Positions 48,022-59,668 of a DNA stretch of 64,000 nt are shown here, one piece after another. Both the position numbers and the translations under genes were made by a program. Under the pieces are notes generated by a model. That model did no database searches. It was not told where the DNA came from and worked only from the letters and a program-made list of their open reading frames with translations. Where the stretch lies: contig JAGQDJ010000058.1 of the NCBI GenBank assembly GCA_022885665.1, positions 248,342 to 312,341 of the forward strand, read 5' to 3'. Position 1 is the stretch's first letter. Every line of letters starts with the position of its first letter. The DNA comes from Triops longicaudatus. Taxonomy: Eukaryota; Arthropoda; Branchiopoda; Notostraca; Triopsidae.

Positions 48022-50750
48022 CTAGAATTCACGTATATGTAAATTCACGTATATCTAAACATTATAATAATTTATAGTAAGTTTAGCGCCGCACACTGTG
48101 ACAGCAAAAATGTGAAACTTACCATGCGAGGACAAATATTCATATTCGTATTTTGGTCAAGAAGGTTGGTGTAGCTCGCATGCTCTGACTGCGTTATCCA
48201 GCTTAAATGGCTTAAATTTCGGGTAGTAGCAATGTGTGTCATTGTCTATCCAATTGTTCGGCACAATGGCAGTTGCTGTTTTTTTGTGTTTTTGTTGAAA
48301 TCTGAGCTTCACTATACAAAAGTAATTCATCGTTTCATTCAGTTCGACAAACAACTTTAATCCTGGTGCCACTGAAATGTCTTTTATGTACGTTATGTAC
48401 AGTAGTAATGAATTTTGTCAGTTCCAACTCTAGCTGGCAATAATGGAAACAGGGTCCATTGGGGCATTACAATTAAACAGCACAATACAGCAAATCCCGA
48501 TGTCCGTAAGTTGATCACTTCGCTTGAAAAGTAAAAATTTACGCTATCGTTAATTGGAATTATTCTGAAAAAATTGTTGCTCTTGTTTGTGTTCCCGTCT
48601 ATAACTGCCATTTTTAGTAAAATGGAAATAAAACGTTTTTTTTTAAAAAAAGAAGGAACAGTGCAAATTCGAATTAGCTAGTGAGTTTTACTTCCATGGT
48701 TGCATGTGTCAGTCCTTTATTTTTAAGGTAGGCGTTCAAAGTTACCCAACGCTAATACAACTTTGAACGCGTACGATAGGATTTTTGGATAAAATTGCGG
48801 AAAGTTTATTACGGCTGTTGCTCGTGTAGATAACCTGAATACCCTTTCTGATTTCCTTTCAAGAAAACGACGCCATGTTTTTAGGGAAAATATTAATAAA
48901 AAGAGAACGACAGAAAAAGTGAAAAAAGGATCTGCGGTTATATTGCTTTTCCCATTCGCATTTGATTACAGTTCTTACGTTTTCAGCTACTTCCTTAGCC
49001 CTTCCTACCTGTTTTAAATTAGAGTTTGTACCCAAATTTTCTTCCCAATTTGTGTCCTCCATGATCTCGACACGCTCCACGCAGCCTTGGAAAAGTTATA
49101 CAATAGGAAAAGGTTCAAATGTTGCAGGGTAACTTTAAACATTGAAGGTGACATTGACTATGTCTTGGTTAGTAATGAAAAACCGAAACCACTGAATCCA
49201 CGGAAACCTAGTTTGCTGCGTAAATAATGAGCATTAAGTGGCACCGGTCACCCATGACATGTTCAAAGTTACCCCAAGAGATCAGAAACCCCCATTTGAC
49301 TGTAATATCGACGTACGATGTTCGTAATGTGCTTGGAAAACTGTGCTGTTCTTTCTGAGATTCTATTCATGTCTTTTTGCCAATCTACTGAGAACTGTCC
49401 CAATTGCTACCTTTAGAAATGAGGATTACATTATTTTAAATGATTTTTTTGAATAAAAAACCTTTATTTTACACAATGGATTTTTCCTCAGTTTTGAAAC
49501 TAATTTGCAACACGCATGGAGTAACTTGTCGCGTTTGGAATGTCGTGTCTTTTATACGTAAGCTGTAAAAGTTGCTGTTTTGCTTTTAACTATGTTTCAA
49601 TTATCGCTCCAAATTTGACAAATCCGCATATTGTTGGCCCTTCACCAGAATAATCTGACAGCCAGTTATCTTTTGTCGGACAAAATTGCTTAAAAACGTC
49701 ACATTCAATTCTAAGCCCGAATTGTTTCCAACTGCGTAAACTTGATACGCTTTAAGTTTAACTTCACACAGTTTCAGTCAAAATGTACAAGAAAGATATT
49801 CTTGATGTAAATATTGACTACCATATTTAGTTATTTAGAAGAAGTACTTACACGTGAAATAATTCAATATTTAAATTCTCAATCTTAGCTACTTTGCCAT
49901 GTAAAAGCAACTTCAAGCATTACGCTTTTACTTTCGTACGCATTTTTAACCTCAAAACCAAGAAATAGCATTAGTGAATTTCATTAGTATGGCATTTGTG
50001 ACTAACTTACGCAGTTCTTAAAAAATGGTTACCTCTCCAAAGTCTGGCAGGTACGACGTTTGTTAAATAACATTCCGCACTATACATGAAGCAGAATAGG
50101 TCCAACTTACCGTAATCTGTCAAGGCAGTAGGCGGACCAACTTTTTTGGCGATAACGAGACTAGCACAGTGGTCATAGGAAAGTACAGTTAAAAATGCGA
50201 TTTATTTCCGGTTATTGTTACTCATTGTCATCTTATAACAAATCCTTATACACTTAACAGGTGAGTCTGCTTTTTTTTCAACCATCGGGCTTTTCAACTA
50301 AGGTCCCTACCCCCAGTCCCGACCGGTTGAATTGGAGGTCAATTGACGTTCTTCACGCTTGTGTTCAAGTAACGTAAGTCAGAATAACTATTGTCATACG
50401 CAATATACAAATGCTACCGAAGCTTCTAATTTGTATCATATTCTGCGCTAAAAGAAGAGCATGGTTACGATTGTCGATAATTTCCTAACGTTTTCTACTG
50501 TCGGTAAAAATGCGTTGCACCAACTCGAGCATAGTAGTTACTACGCAGAATAACTTAAAAAAATGTGAAGGTGTCTCCTTTTGGGTGTGTAATTCTGAGC
50601 AAAACGAACAAGACCAAGAAGCTTGAAGGGAAAATTCAGCCTAATCGATAGTCGGGTAGCCGAAATTATTGTTTCAAAGTGATAACGGACAGTAATCATA
50701 GACGTCCGAAGCGCCTACATTGTCACTTGCTTAGAGCTGGCTTGGCCTAC
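48022..50750. other. Mostly gene-free spacer
   Basis: Contains the DNA-transposon remnant at 48734-49140 and an isolated identical end motif at 49261-49274. The ORF at 48157-48372 has no recognised motif. No intron-exon series was found. Confidence 0.35.
48734..49140. mobile_element. DNA-transposon remnant with GTTCAAAGTTACCC ends
   Basis: A 407-bp unit begins GTTCAAAGTTACCC and ends GGGTAACTTTAAAC, a 14-bp terminal inverted repeat with one mismatch. A subterminal AACTTTGAAC at 48759-48768 forms a second inverted pair with the left end. The same arrangement recurs at 23154-23189 in eEFSec intron 1, and the left end alone recurs exactly at 49261-49274. A 73-codon minus-strand ORF (48859-49080) lies inside but is unidentified. 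No clear target duplication. Confidence 0.5.
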
Positions 50751-50858
50751 GTGAAGAGGCTTGCCCAACATTTTGGCAATACGAGCACTGGATTCCTGTA
50801 GAAAATTGTCAGGGATTTTGTCACGGCTGACATTAGGTTCAGTATGAAGATAAGGCAT
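50751..50858 (-). pseudogene. MIF-like first exon without the rest (MIF-C)
   Basis: Minus-strand ATG at 50858 opens M-P-Y-L-H-T-E-P-N-V-S-R-D-K-I-P and ends G-K-P-L-H before a GTAGGC donor. This is exon 1 of a macrophage migration inhibitory factor gene at exactly the size (108 nt) of the copies at 59 and 60 kb. The catalytic Pro1 and Lys32 are kept. No exon 2 or 3 was found in the following 700 bp, so it is most likely a truncated copy left by block duplication. Confidence 0.75.
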
Positions 50859-53035
50859 TCTCCAAACACAGAAAAACTCGCCTGGTTTCCCTGTCATAAG
50901 AACGAATAAAGCGCTTTGGGGAGGAGCTAACTGGTGAACGTATTTTAATTCCCTCCTTTCGCGCGCTCTGTATGCGCGGTTCTTTTTAAACGCTCTCATC
51001 TTTCCCTTTTTCCTTCATCTTAAAATCAAGTTTGGCTTTTACCAGCTGCCGGCTTCTGTACTAATAAAAAAATCTTCAGTTATTGCCAACTCGAATAATC
51101 TATATTAAAGCCTACGTGAACTTCACGGAGTTTTCTATTCTAGGGTTGTCCAAACGGTCGGATCTTGCCCAGGGGCAAGATCCGACCGGCGAAAAACATC
51201 TCTTTGGACCCCTCCCACTTTGGCGACGAAAACTCTCTACGAATTTTTTTTAATCAAGCGTAGTATTTCATGATTGAAAGGTCGTATGTGAAATGTCATT
51301 TTCATGTACATCTAACCTAGTTTGAAACTTCGACTGTGATTTCATTTAAATTTCAATGTATTAAACAGAACTTTTGAAATACATTTATCGTCGTGATTTT
51401 ATAAGGAAATAATTAAAGTTCACTCTTAGCTCCAAATTACATTCGAGTAGTACGACAACTTCCTGGAATTCTTCGAATCTTACTGAAGTCTAAATAGTTT
51501 AAATAATTTCACTACCTCTACTACCCTCTCACAATACTTGTTACCTAATTTGGAATTCTGTTGTAGAATTGGGCTGCGAACACGGACTTCCCGATTAATT
51601 GTGAAATGATGCAGAGTGGTCTGAACTTTTTTAAAACACTTTTTTAGAACGCAACTCAAATCAACAAAATTTGAGATCGCAAACGACTTCGATTTCAGCA
51701 GCAATTTATTTGTTTTCACATTTGGAACATAAAAGCTTTATGATGCGATATAGGCTACATTGCTTATGGCTAAGAACATGGAAGTAATTTTGAACAGTTT
51801 CTTAAGCAAAGCGAAATAATTCACAACGCTTTAGTAGAGTTTTTAAAGTATGCCACTGTTGAGTTTTTCGTAAATTGGCTAGGTTAACTTCAGATAGTGC
51901 AGATTGTTCGCACTTTTGTCGATTTTGACACCACACTCAATATTTTTGTAGATAAGTTTAGTGTAAATTTCTGTACAAACGGATGAGCCATTTTTAATAC
52001 CGAAAGAATCCCAAGCCCAGAGTAGTCGTTTTGGAAGCTATACCGGAACTGTATAACTCGGTAGCTAATTGTTTCAACGATAATCATGAAATGTTAAGGA
52101 AAGAATTCTTTCAAAATAGCTCGAAAGCAGATGGTGACCACAATTTTCTAGAAAAGTAACAACTAGGCAAAATGATTCCTGACAATTCGTTACATGTTAT
52201 TAATATTTCTTACTGTATTTCTTGTCTAGCCTTGCATTACTAGTTGGACGAACTGTGTTCACTGGATCCGAAACCTAGCCAGCCAGATCAAGCGCAAAAG
52301 AGTACAGACTATTTTGCCAGTTCGAAAAGGCGAACAACCTGCACGGTGTGTGAAAGTAATGCAACAATATCGTTGTTCACAATGCCGTACGGAGCATTAC
52401 TGCAGAAGGTAACTGAATAGAGCAGATTGCTTACCAATGGAATCCAGCGGAGATTTGTTATGTGCCGGTAGAAAATGCCAAGAAGATCACTGGTTTGGTG
52501 CATCAGCCTTATTGCAAGAAAAGAACTCTAAAATTCGTAGACCTCCACACGTAATGAGCAAATTGTTTTTCTTCGTGCCCACTATCCCGTTTTTAGTTTT
52601 AAATTGTGTTCCCAGTACTATATGTTGGTCTTAAAATTTCTCCTTTTCCTAAAAGTTTCCCGCATTCTTGTAGGCATAAATCGAGTGGGAATTACCTTTT
52701 CTCCATTGCAGTAATAGCTTCGGTTCATCGGCTGAAAATCCAGTTGTTCTTTACTACCGCAGAAAAAGTGTAGACCGTTCGTTTGAAAGTGTAATCATGT
52801 GCAACATAGGAATAGAGCTTATTACATTTATTACGTTTCTACAAATTCGTACACTAGATCCGTACGACACAAAGCTACTTTCAAAAGGTCATATCCCAGT
52901 TCTGACGAAATTGTTACAATGTGTTTTTAGGCTAACTGCTAAAAATTAAGTGTGATTATTTTACAAATTCACTTGCGAAGAAACAAAAATTCAGTCTATG
53001 AAAAAATGCTTATCAACATTTCATAAGCTTTAAGT
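50859..53035. other. Spacer with a perfect short palindrome
   Basis: No exon recognised. The region holds the perfect hairpin at 51155-51188 and otherwise AT-rich unique-looking sequence. Short ORFs here (51480-51719, 51890-52087, 52309-52634) lack motifs. Confidence 0.4.
51155..51188. repeat. Perfect GC-rich palindrome
   Basis: CGGTCGGATCTTGCCC, a 2-nt loop AG, then the exact inverse complement: 16-bp arms. It stands out from the AT-rich surroundings. Confidence 0.9.
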
Positions 53036-55274
53036 TTACTTCCGGTCAGAATAAAAGGAAGCGTAAAGGCTGATCAGGAACATTGACAATTCCGGTATAG
53101 CAATCAATTTCAGGACCGTGATATCCCAATCATACTTGCGCATTAGCTGAGTAATGAGAATTTCTTGTTCAGCTAATCTTCTGCCAATGCAAGCTCGAGT
53201 TCCGTAACCGAACGGTGAGGACGAATGCTTACTGGTAGGCATAGCAACGTTCTTTTTATTGCTGTCTTTCATCCAACTTCAGGAATGTGCGAGTCAGGCC
53301 TCTCCAAGTATTTTTCTAGTCTTGCAATTAGTTGTCCTGATGGGAAAATCAGTGTCTGAATTGGAAAAAAAAGATTGTGAGTTATTAAAATTGTAAATAA
53401 CAAATTGTTACTTCTTTGGGGACAAAGTATCCGCTAAATACGGTGTCCTTTTTCTACAGCCTGGCTAGAATCACAGACGCTGGCTTCAGCCTAAGCAGGG
53501 ATTAAAGTCATAATGTTTCCTTCCTAACTTTTTCAGGCTTATTCCTTATCAGTCGTACGCTGTACCGTGCGACTGCTAAATGGTCTCTGCAAAACAAGAA
53601 ATTCGCAAGGAGATGAACCTGTTGAACGTTGTGTTTCGCATGCAGTAAATACCGTAGCGACGCATAGTGACAGTCGTATTTACGTCTTACTTTGGCAAAG
53701 TTGTGCTGCCGTTTCTGGAACATGTGTTTTCTTGCATCTGAATGAAATTGCAACGCGTAACTGAGACTTTCTTTTATGAAGGCTTTCAAGTAGTGCATCT
53801 CATTACGTACTGAAGACGTGATCGGTGCATCTTTCGACGGTAAGAGTTAGCCAATTCCTTGCTGCAGCTTAGCTTGTTTGCCTGAGTTAGTTGCCAAGTA
53901 GTACAGTACGAAGGCTGACGAATTGGAAGTCTGTATGAGATTATCCTTTAATGATCATTTGTCAAACACTGAAACTTATTGTCATTATGTATCGTGTGGG
54001 TGGTCTCGACCGATTTGATTCAAAATTATTGAATTTTAAAGTTTAGGGCACATGGACCACGTTTCTAGTAGGCAGTTAACCTTGGTCAATAGACCAACAA
54101 ACAGCCGGAATGAAAGGCAGGCCCATTCGGCTGAGAACACTCTAATTTTCTTTCTTAACTTTGGAGATGGCCCAAAAAGTTCCTAGAAGTTTTCGTGAAA
54201 ACTTTTTTTTATATTGCTTGCAACAATAAAGCTCTGATTAGTTATGCGTACCAGTTTGCATCGATTTTTTGGGGGGGTGGGGAGGGCGGTAATTTTCCCT
54301 GAGATTTTCGTCTGTAAAATGGAGGAGCTTAAGCTTTAAATTTTCGACGCTGATTTCGTCAAAAAAGCTTAATCTATTTTACGTATTCTTGCAAAAGAAA
54401 TACTTTTTCCTGAGTATCTAGGGTGTAGTATAGAGAAAACCTTTTTTTTTCTATCAAAAGTAGCAAAAGTTTGTGAGGCATAAAGCTTTTCCGGACGCTT
54501 TTCAGAAATATCTAAAAAGCATTTCCTTAGTCATTACCAAACATATTTATTGCTAACAAATTTTTGGAAAATATCGAAAGGTTTTGTCCAATTAGTGCTG
54601 AGAAATTCCCACGTATATCGGCCGTAATAGAGACAGTGGCCTTGACATCACGAAAGATTACATGTAAATTGTTGAATTAATTTTTGCGGAAAAAATTAAA
54701 AACGAAAACTTGTTGGAGACCTCGAATGGTGAAGCGACTTACTAAAATACCCGCACTTTTCTACTCCAATCTCAACCGGTTTATTAGTGTTACCAACAAC
54801 ATCTTCTACTCTTTCTCAACTACCAGTTCCTGAGTAACTTAACTTCATTTTATTTTTTATGATACACACTCAGTTGATTTTTTTACTAATTTAATTTTCT
54901 TTTCTAGATATTTTCAAGAGGCCTTAGAGACCGAATGATCACAAAGGACAATAGGTTTGGCAGCATCGGCAACTTACTGTATCGATGCCAGCAATCAGTG
55001 CGTCTATTATCATAGCTACAGGTTCTTGGACGGTTATATTGGTTCTTGGCATATGCTGGAGTATAGTAAGTGGTTTATCTTCATTTTCCTCCTCTGCTTA
55101 TCTATCTTTTCCAGGTCATGTCTTATTTGACTGCCTTATTTTTCGGTTCTCCTAAAAAATGAAAAAGAAAGCTGACATTGTAGTGCCCACTTATTGATCT
55201 CTGTAAGAAAGTCATCAGGCACTTGATTGCTGTTGTCTCGCGTGTAACGAATCCTGAAGGAAAAATGCGAATAG

Positions 55275-55345
<71 letters not shown>

Positions 55346-56130
55346 TCTTTTTTGGTCAGTACTTGTCTGCCAGTTTCTTCGCAATGTTCGCCATATTTGG
55401 CTAGTAAAGCAAAGTATTTTGGGGCTTCAACATCGGCGGTTGAGCTCCTGGACGTAGTCGCCACCATGCTTCACCATTTCTAAGTTAACATGAAAGAAAT
55501 TCGACAAATCTTTGCGGCATTTACGGAAGAAAAAGTAAAGAAAAACATCAGTAGCTCATTGCATTAAAGCAAAGTAAGAACGAAGTAAAAATTATATGAG
55601 TAGAAAATTTACGATAAAACCGATCCATTCGAATTTTGGTACTGCAGTAGAACTCCAATTCTATCAACCCCGACTACGTCAACTGCCTCCGCACTCAAGC
55701 ACTTTACTCACGAATAGTACGTGATGTTCTTAATAGTTCGCAAGAAAGCGTAATTTAAATATAAAGATGCCATTTATTTTCTACTGTTATTCCTCATTTG
55801 GAGTTTTCTAGAATTTTCCGAGTACACTTAACACATTAACTTGATTTTGTTAATCGTCCGACTTAGTCAACTACCCTTCTGCTTCCTGTCTCGACCGGTT
55901 GATAAAATCGGAATTCCACTGTTGTGTAAAAGAATCATGATAATCCTGAATTCATAGAAAATAAGACTTTACTCTCCAAAGAAGTTCAAATTAGGGAAAA
56001 CTTTAGGGCGATCTTTTCGGTATTTGACAACAGATTGAACTTACTAAGTGGAACTGGAATGGCCTTGAAAGGCTTGGCGTTTTTATAAACCTCGTTCACA
56101 TAGGCCGCAATTGTTGATCGAAAGCGTGTA
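53036..56130 (-). pseudogene. Cytochrome P450 pseudogene 1 (mitochondrial-clan type)
   Basis: Fragments in gene order on the minus strand. The N-terminal N-A-K-P-F-K-A-I-P-V-P lies before a GTAAGT donor (56045-56130). The C-helix W-W-R-L-R is near 55455, but TAG follows L-L-Y near 55410. V-P-D-D-F-L-T-E-I-N-K-W-A-L lies at about 55175-55262, after a (TC)n tract. The I-helix A-G-I-D-T ends an exon at 54978. The K-helix L-K-A-F-I-K-E-S-L is near 53800. The heme loop F-G-Y-G-T-R-A-C-I-G-R-R spans about 53160-53205. The P-E-R-W motif is broken by a 1-nt loss near 53270, and the C terminus (V-P-D-Q-P-L-R-F) is in another frame. The C-I-G-R-R-x-A-E-Q-E-I form is that of mitochondrial-clan P450s. 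The enzyme would oxidise lipophilic substrates; substrate unknown. Confidence 0.85.
55279..55337. repeat. (TC)n microsatellite inside P450 pseudogene 1
   Basis: About 59 bp of uninterrupted TC on the plus strand, followed by a T-run. It separates the C-helix and the V-P-D-D-F block of one former P450 exon region. The R-E-R-E-R-E peptide it encodes is not real protein. Confidence 0.95.
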
Positions 56131-56563
56131 CAAGTTTAGGTACAGCACGCATCATAGTAGCATTATGAAATAGTGGTTTAAACTTCTTTTCACTAAAATG
56201 GAACGTTTGTATGCATAAGATCAACGTTACTACCGCTTCCACTTTAGCAAGCAGTAGCCTATCGTAGAACTAGGAAAGACACTTGATCCTTTGCCAAAAG
56301 CTACCAAGTGCCATGAGACAAAAAGCAGGGTTTTTTTTTTTTTATTACTTTCATCGGCGTGAGCTTTGCTCGTTGCCGTACATCGTTTCACTTTAATAGT
56401 TGTTGATGTAGCCTTAAAACAATAACAAATATATACATTATGTCACATAATAGTAGGCTTATTATGGACTTTCGTTAGGTAATTTATGGCACTTATATAA
56501 ACAATTGACTTGAATGGGAATAAAAGAGGGGGGGAGGGGCTGCCTGTATAAAGGAGCGTGGTG

Positions 56564-57650
56564 TTATTTAAGGTCTTTTGCCGACATAGCGAAATCTTTG
56601 ACAGCGTGAAAAGCTTTGGGATTTGTTAGAATATTTTGGGTGTTGAAATGGAGTCTAATATGGGCAAGGGATCTGAGTAGTAGCGCTCTTTGCTTGTTGA
56701 GTTTTTCGCAATGGAAAAAGAGGTGGCCTAATTCTTGTCTTGGTCTATCGCGGCAGCTGCAGTACGGGTCGTCCGCTTTTTTTAATTCTATACAGGTAAG
56801 CTTTGGTTGGGAAGTGTGTTGTACGCAGTTGAATAATTGACAAAATCATTTTTCTGGGCAGCGGCAGTTTGCAAATTGGTCGTGTTGAAGGTGTGGTTTT
56901 TAGGTTTTTGAGCATGGAAGGCATTTCATCCCATTGTTTTGTCCAGATATCCCTCACCAGTTTGTCAATGCGTGTTGGGTTGTCCGAGTCCTTTGTGTTT
57001 CCTAGGACATTTTGTCGATCTGATTGAATGATGCAGGAGCAGGATATGTATCTTTTGTGGGTAGATATTTGGATTTCGGGTGGGGTATAGCGTAAGCTGA
57101 ATTTAAGTCTTCTCTTTAGTGCAGCCAAGTCTAAGGGGAGGATTCCTGCTTCAACTTCAAGGGAAGTAGTTGGGGTACTTTTCAGAGCGCCAGTTATGAG
57201 AAGAAGAGCTTGCCTGTGTAGCGTACACAAAGGTGCAAGGGAGGATGGCTTGGTGTTAGTCCAGGCTGGGAGGCCGTAGAAAATTTTTGAGTAGAGGAGG
57301 CTTAGGACCAGCATTCTAAGTTGATTTACTGGGATATTTGGGAGGTAAGTGGTAAGCTTCCGTAGTCTGTAGATGACCTGGTTCCCTTTTGCTACCAGGT
57401 GAGTTGCTTGCTTTGACCAGTTTAGTTTAGAGTCGAAGATTAGGCCAAGATACAAAAAGCAGGTTAAAAATGCAAAGACAGGCTCACTTGTATAGTGAAT
57501 GAAATGCAGCCTCAACAAGTTGCTCTTACAAGCACAAGAAAGCTTGCGCCGCTGAAGTGGGCAAAAATACACGAACATAAGTTTCTTGCAATACTGTATT
57601 GCTTTATTAATCAAATTGGCAACGAGCATGGCTCACGCCGGATAACAGTA
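56564..57650 (-). mobile_element. 5'-truncated LINE (RT thumb and C-terminal region)
   Basis: The minus-strand frame contains the end of the RT, Y-L-G-L-I-F-D-S-K-L-N-W, then L-L-Y-S-K-I-F-Y-G-L-P-A-W and L-E-V-E-A-G-I-L-P-L, typical of Jockey/I-group ORF2 tails. A frame change within the A-run at about 56769-56776 is needed to continue into D-P-Y-C-S-C-R-D-R and L-G-H-L-F-F-H-C, the cysteine-histidine motif that ends such proteins, with stop at 56564. The N-terminal RT and endonuclease are missing. It is related to, but not a copy of, the 43-kb LINE. Confidence 0.82.
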
Positions 57651-57739
57651 CTAACAAACAAATCAGATTTACAATTTTGGACATATCAAGGAACTCAAAC
57701 AGGAGAGTAAACGTTTCTACTTGTGTACTATGATCGCTA

Positions 57740-57857
57740 CCCAAGTAGCACAAGTATATTTATAAGACATCTGTAAGATATCTAGATGTCAATAAGCGGT
57801 ATAGAAGACGTATAATGTACATTTAAAAGACGTCTGAAGATGTGTGTGCTACTAGGG
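57740..57857. mobile_element. Short MITE copy 2 (CCCAAGTAGCACA ends)
   Basis: A 118-bp unit with the same terminal words as 18734-18856 and shared interior words (TATAAGACAT, CTAGATGTC). It is flanked by TA on each side, which would fit a 2-bp target duplication here, though copy 1 does not show it. The spacer 57858-58397 around it has no other feature I recognise. Confidence 0.7.
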
Positions 57858-58397
57858 TACACGTGTAACGTTCTAGCAACAATTCAAAAAGTTGAAATAC
57901 AGTACGGCGAATTGTGAATGAGCATGTGAGAAGATACCTGTCATGCACAAGCTAATAATTTTGAACATAGCTTAGAGAGACGCAGAAAAATTCGCTGAGT
58001 AATATACAGCTTGCAGATCATCGACGTCACGCTTGTGATGTATTAGCGTCTTTGGCATTCCGCTAGATGAGTGACTTTTAATTAAGAAGTAGAACACAGG
58101 TGTTTTATTATCCATCTTAGATTTTATTTTCCTTTTCATCATAACCGACATGACAAAAATGTCAAGTTTGTGTAAGACTTAACTTACCATAATAATTAAA
58201 ACTTGTAATCATCGAAACTAAGTGCCATTCTATAACCCTCATGAAACCGCCAATAAATTCCGAATGAACTTAATAGCAAGTTTAGTTTCAGTCTTGGCAA
58301 AGCACTGTATTGTACTCACAATAGAGTTCTACACCCAAGTAGGCTTTTTGCCATGATTAAGTAATGCGTATTAAAGCTTCGTCACAAAATAAAAGTG

Positions 58398-59129
58398 TCA
58401 ACTCGCTTCGACATGAAATGTAGTTCCGCCACTTCCAAAGTAAGCTGGTGGTACGTCGTCAAACATGGCATACATTCTAGTTGGTGGTAAAAGAAAATAG
58501 ATTTTGCTAATGGTAGTGAATACTAGTGAAGCAAGATACGAAAGCTAAAGGAAAGAAGTGACATGTAAGCACGCATGCTTTGTTATGTCGAATAACTACC
58601 TGCTAGGAGGAATGTCTAACGTGGCCTGAATGTGTAGATTCAAAGTTGCCGAATATTTTTTATTGTCCTCCACACCCATTTTTGCCCATACTCATGACAT
58701 ACGCCACAGCTGCAGGTTTGTCGTCACCTCCCCACATGAGCAACTGATCAGGAACAATAGTCACTGCGCAATACTAGGAAATTATTATCATTAGTCTATG
58801 AATGTGTAAACGTTCTTGTTGGCCTGACGTTACAATCAACATTGTATACTACTGATGTGAGAATTTAAGTTCTGGTATGAGATCGTGGTTGTGCGTGCTT
58901 CAGTGTAGTTAATTAGCATACAGCAATTACATCAGTCAGTAACGCAAAGATTCAAGAGCTAACAAAGAGGCTTTAACGCCAACAGTTGCAATAGTTCCGT
59001 GCAGGAAATCCATTGTCTTACTTCCACTGGCTTGCCGAACATTTTGGCAAATATGATACCGGTGTCGGTCACAAAGCTGTCAGGAATTTTGTCACGACTC
59101 AGATTGGTTTCAATGCGCAGATACGGCAT
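58398..59129 (-). pseudogene. MIF-like gene A (1-nt frameshift in exon 2)
   Basis: Minus-strand exons: 59022-59129, 58600-58773, 58398-58476. Exon 1 gives M-P-Y-L-R-I-E-T-N-L-S-R-D-K-I-P with Pro1 and Lys32. Exon 2 starts Y-C-A-V-T-I-V-P-D-Q and has W-G-G-D-D-K-P. After M-S-M-G-K-N-G the frame must move by one to continue V-E-D-N-K-K-Y-S-A-T-L. The exon is 174 nt where its neighbour has 173. Exon 3 ends G-G-T-T-F-H-V-E-A-S. As read, the protein stops a few residues past the shift. MIFs are secreted or cytosolic trimeric tautomerase-fold cytokine-like proteins. One extra base is all that separates this copy from a full reading frame, so a sequencing error must be excluded. Confidence 0.85.
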
Positions 59130-59295
59130 TTTAGCCCTAGTGTTCGGTGTATCAACCACTGTGGACTAATGTTCCCGAAAGATTAGTGAAGACTTTTGCG
59201 TGGAGAATAAGCTCATTGTCAGATTTCTTTTTTTTTTTCTAACGAAAAACACTAATCAGCAATCGCGCAGTATAAAAAAAGATAACTGTTGTGAT

Positions 59296-59469
59296 AAGTG
59301 GCGTCGTGCACTTAAAAAATGTGGGAGGGCCCGATTATGCATTTCTCTTAATAAAAGAGTTAATGAGTTATAAATGAGTTTTAAATGATACCTTTTTTTC
59401 AGGATGGCAAAAATTTTTTGGGGGGGCCCGTCCCCCCCCCCCCCGGCCCCATATGGCACGACGCCTCTG
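59296..59469. mobile_element. hAT-type MITE with 8-bp target-site duplication
   Basis: A 174-bp unit flanked by identical GTTGTGAT at 59288-59295 and 59470-59477. Its ends are imperfect inverted repeats sharing GGCGTCGTGC. The interior has G- and C-runs around 59418-59450 and no coding capacity. An 8-bp duplication is the hallmark of hAT transposition. It lies between MIF-like genes A and B. Confidence 0.88.
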
Positions 59470-59668
59470 GTTGTGATTTTGAATTATATAATCTATCAGT
59501 TACCGATATAGTGAACCTTTTGACCCCCATTAACCGTAGAAGACCGTGGGTTTCCTTAAGTTCGATTGAGGAAACATTGAGAGGTTTTGCTGTTACTAGT
59601 TTTTGAAGCTTTTCTTCAGTATCAAATTACGTTTGCTTTTATTTCTTTAGTCGCTTTTACACCTTGGC

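Noticed and set aside
48859..49080. 73-codon minus-strand ORF
   Set aside because: Lies inside a putative transposon remnant, lacks motifs and could be chance.
50111..50201. Exon-like minus-strand segment ending in a GTAAGT donor
   Set aside because: Good donor and a 30-codon open frame, but no acceptor, start or homology that I could recognise.
55123..55467. ORFs with long R-E-R-E-R-E runs
   Set aside because: They are translations of the (TC)n microsatellite; only the flanks are P450 relics.
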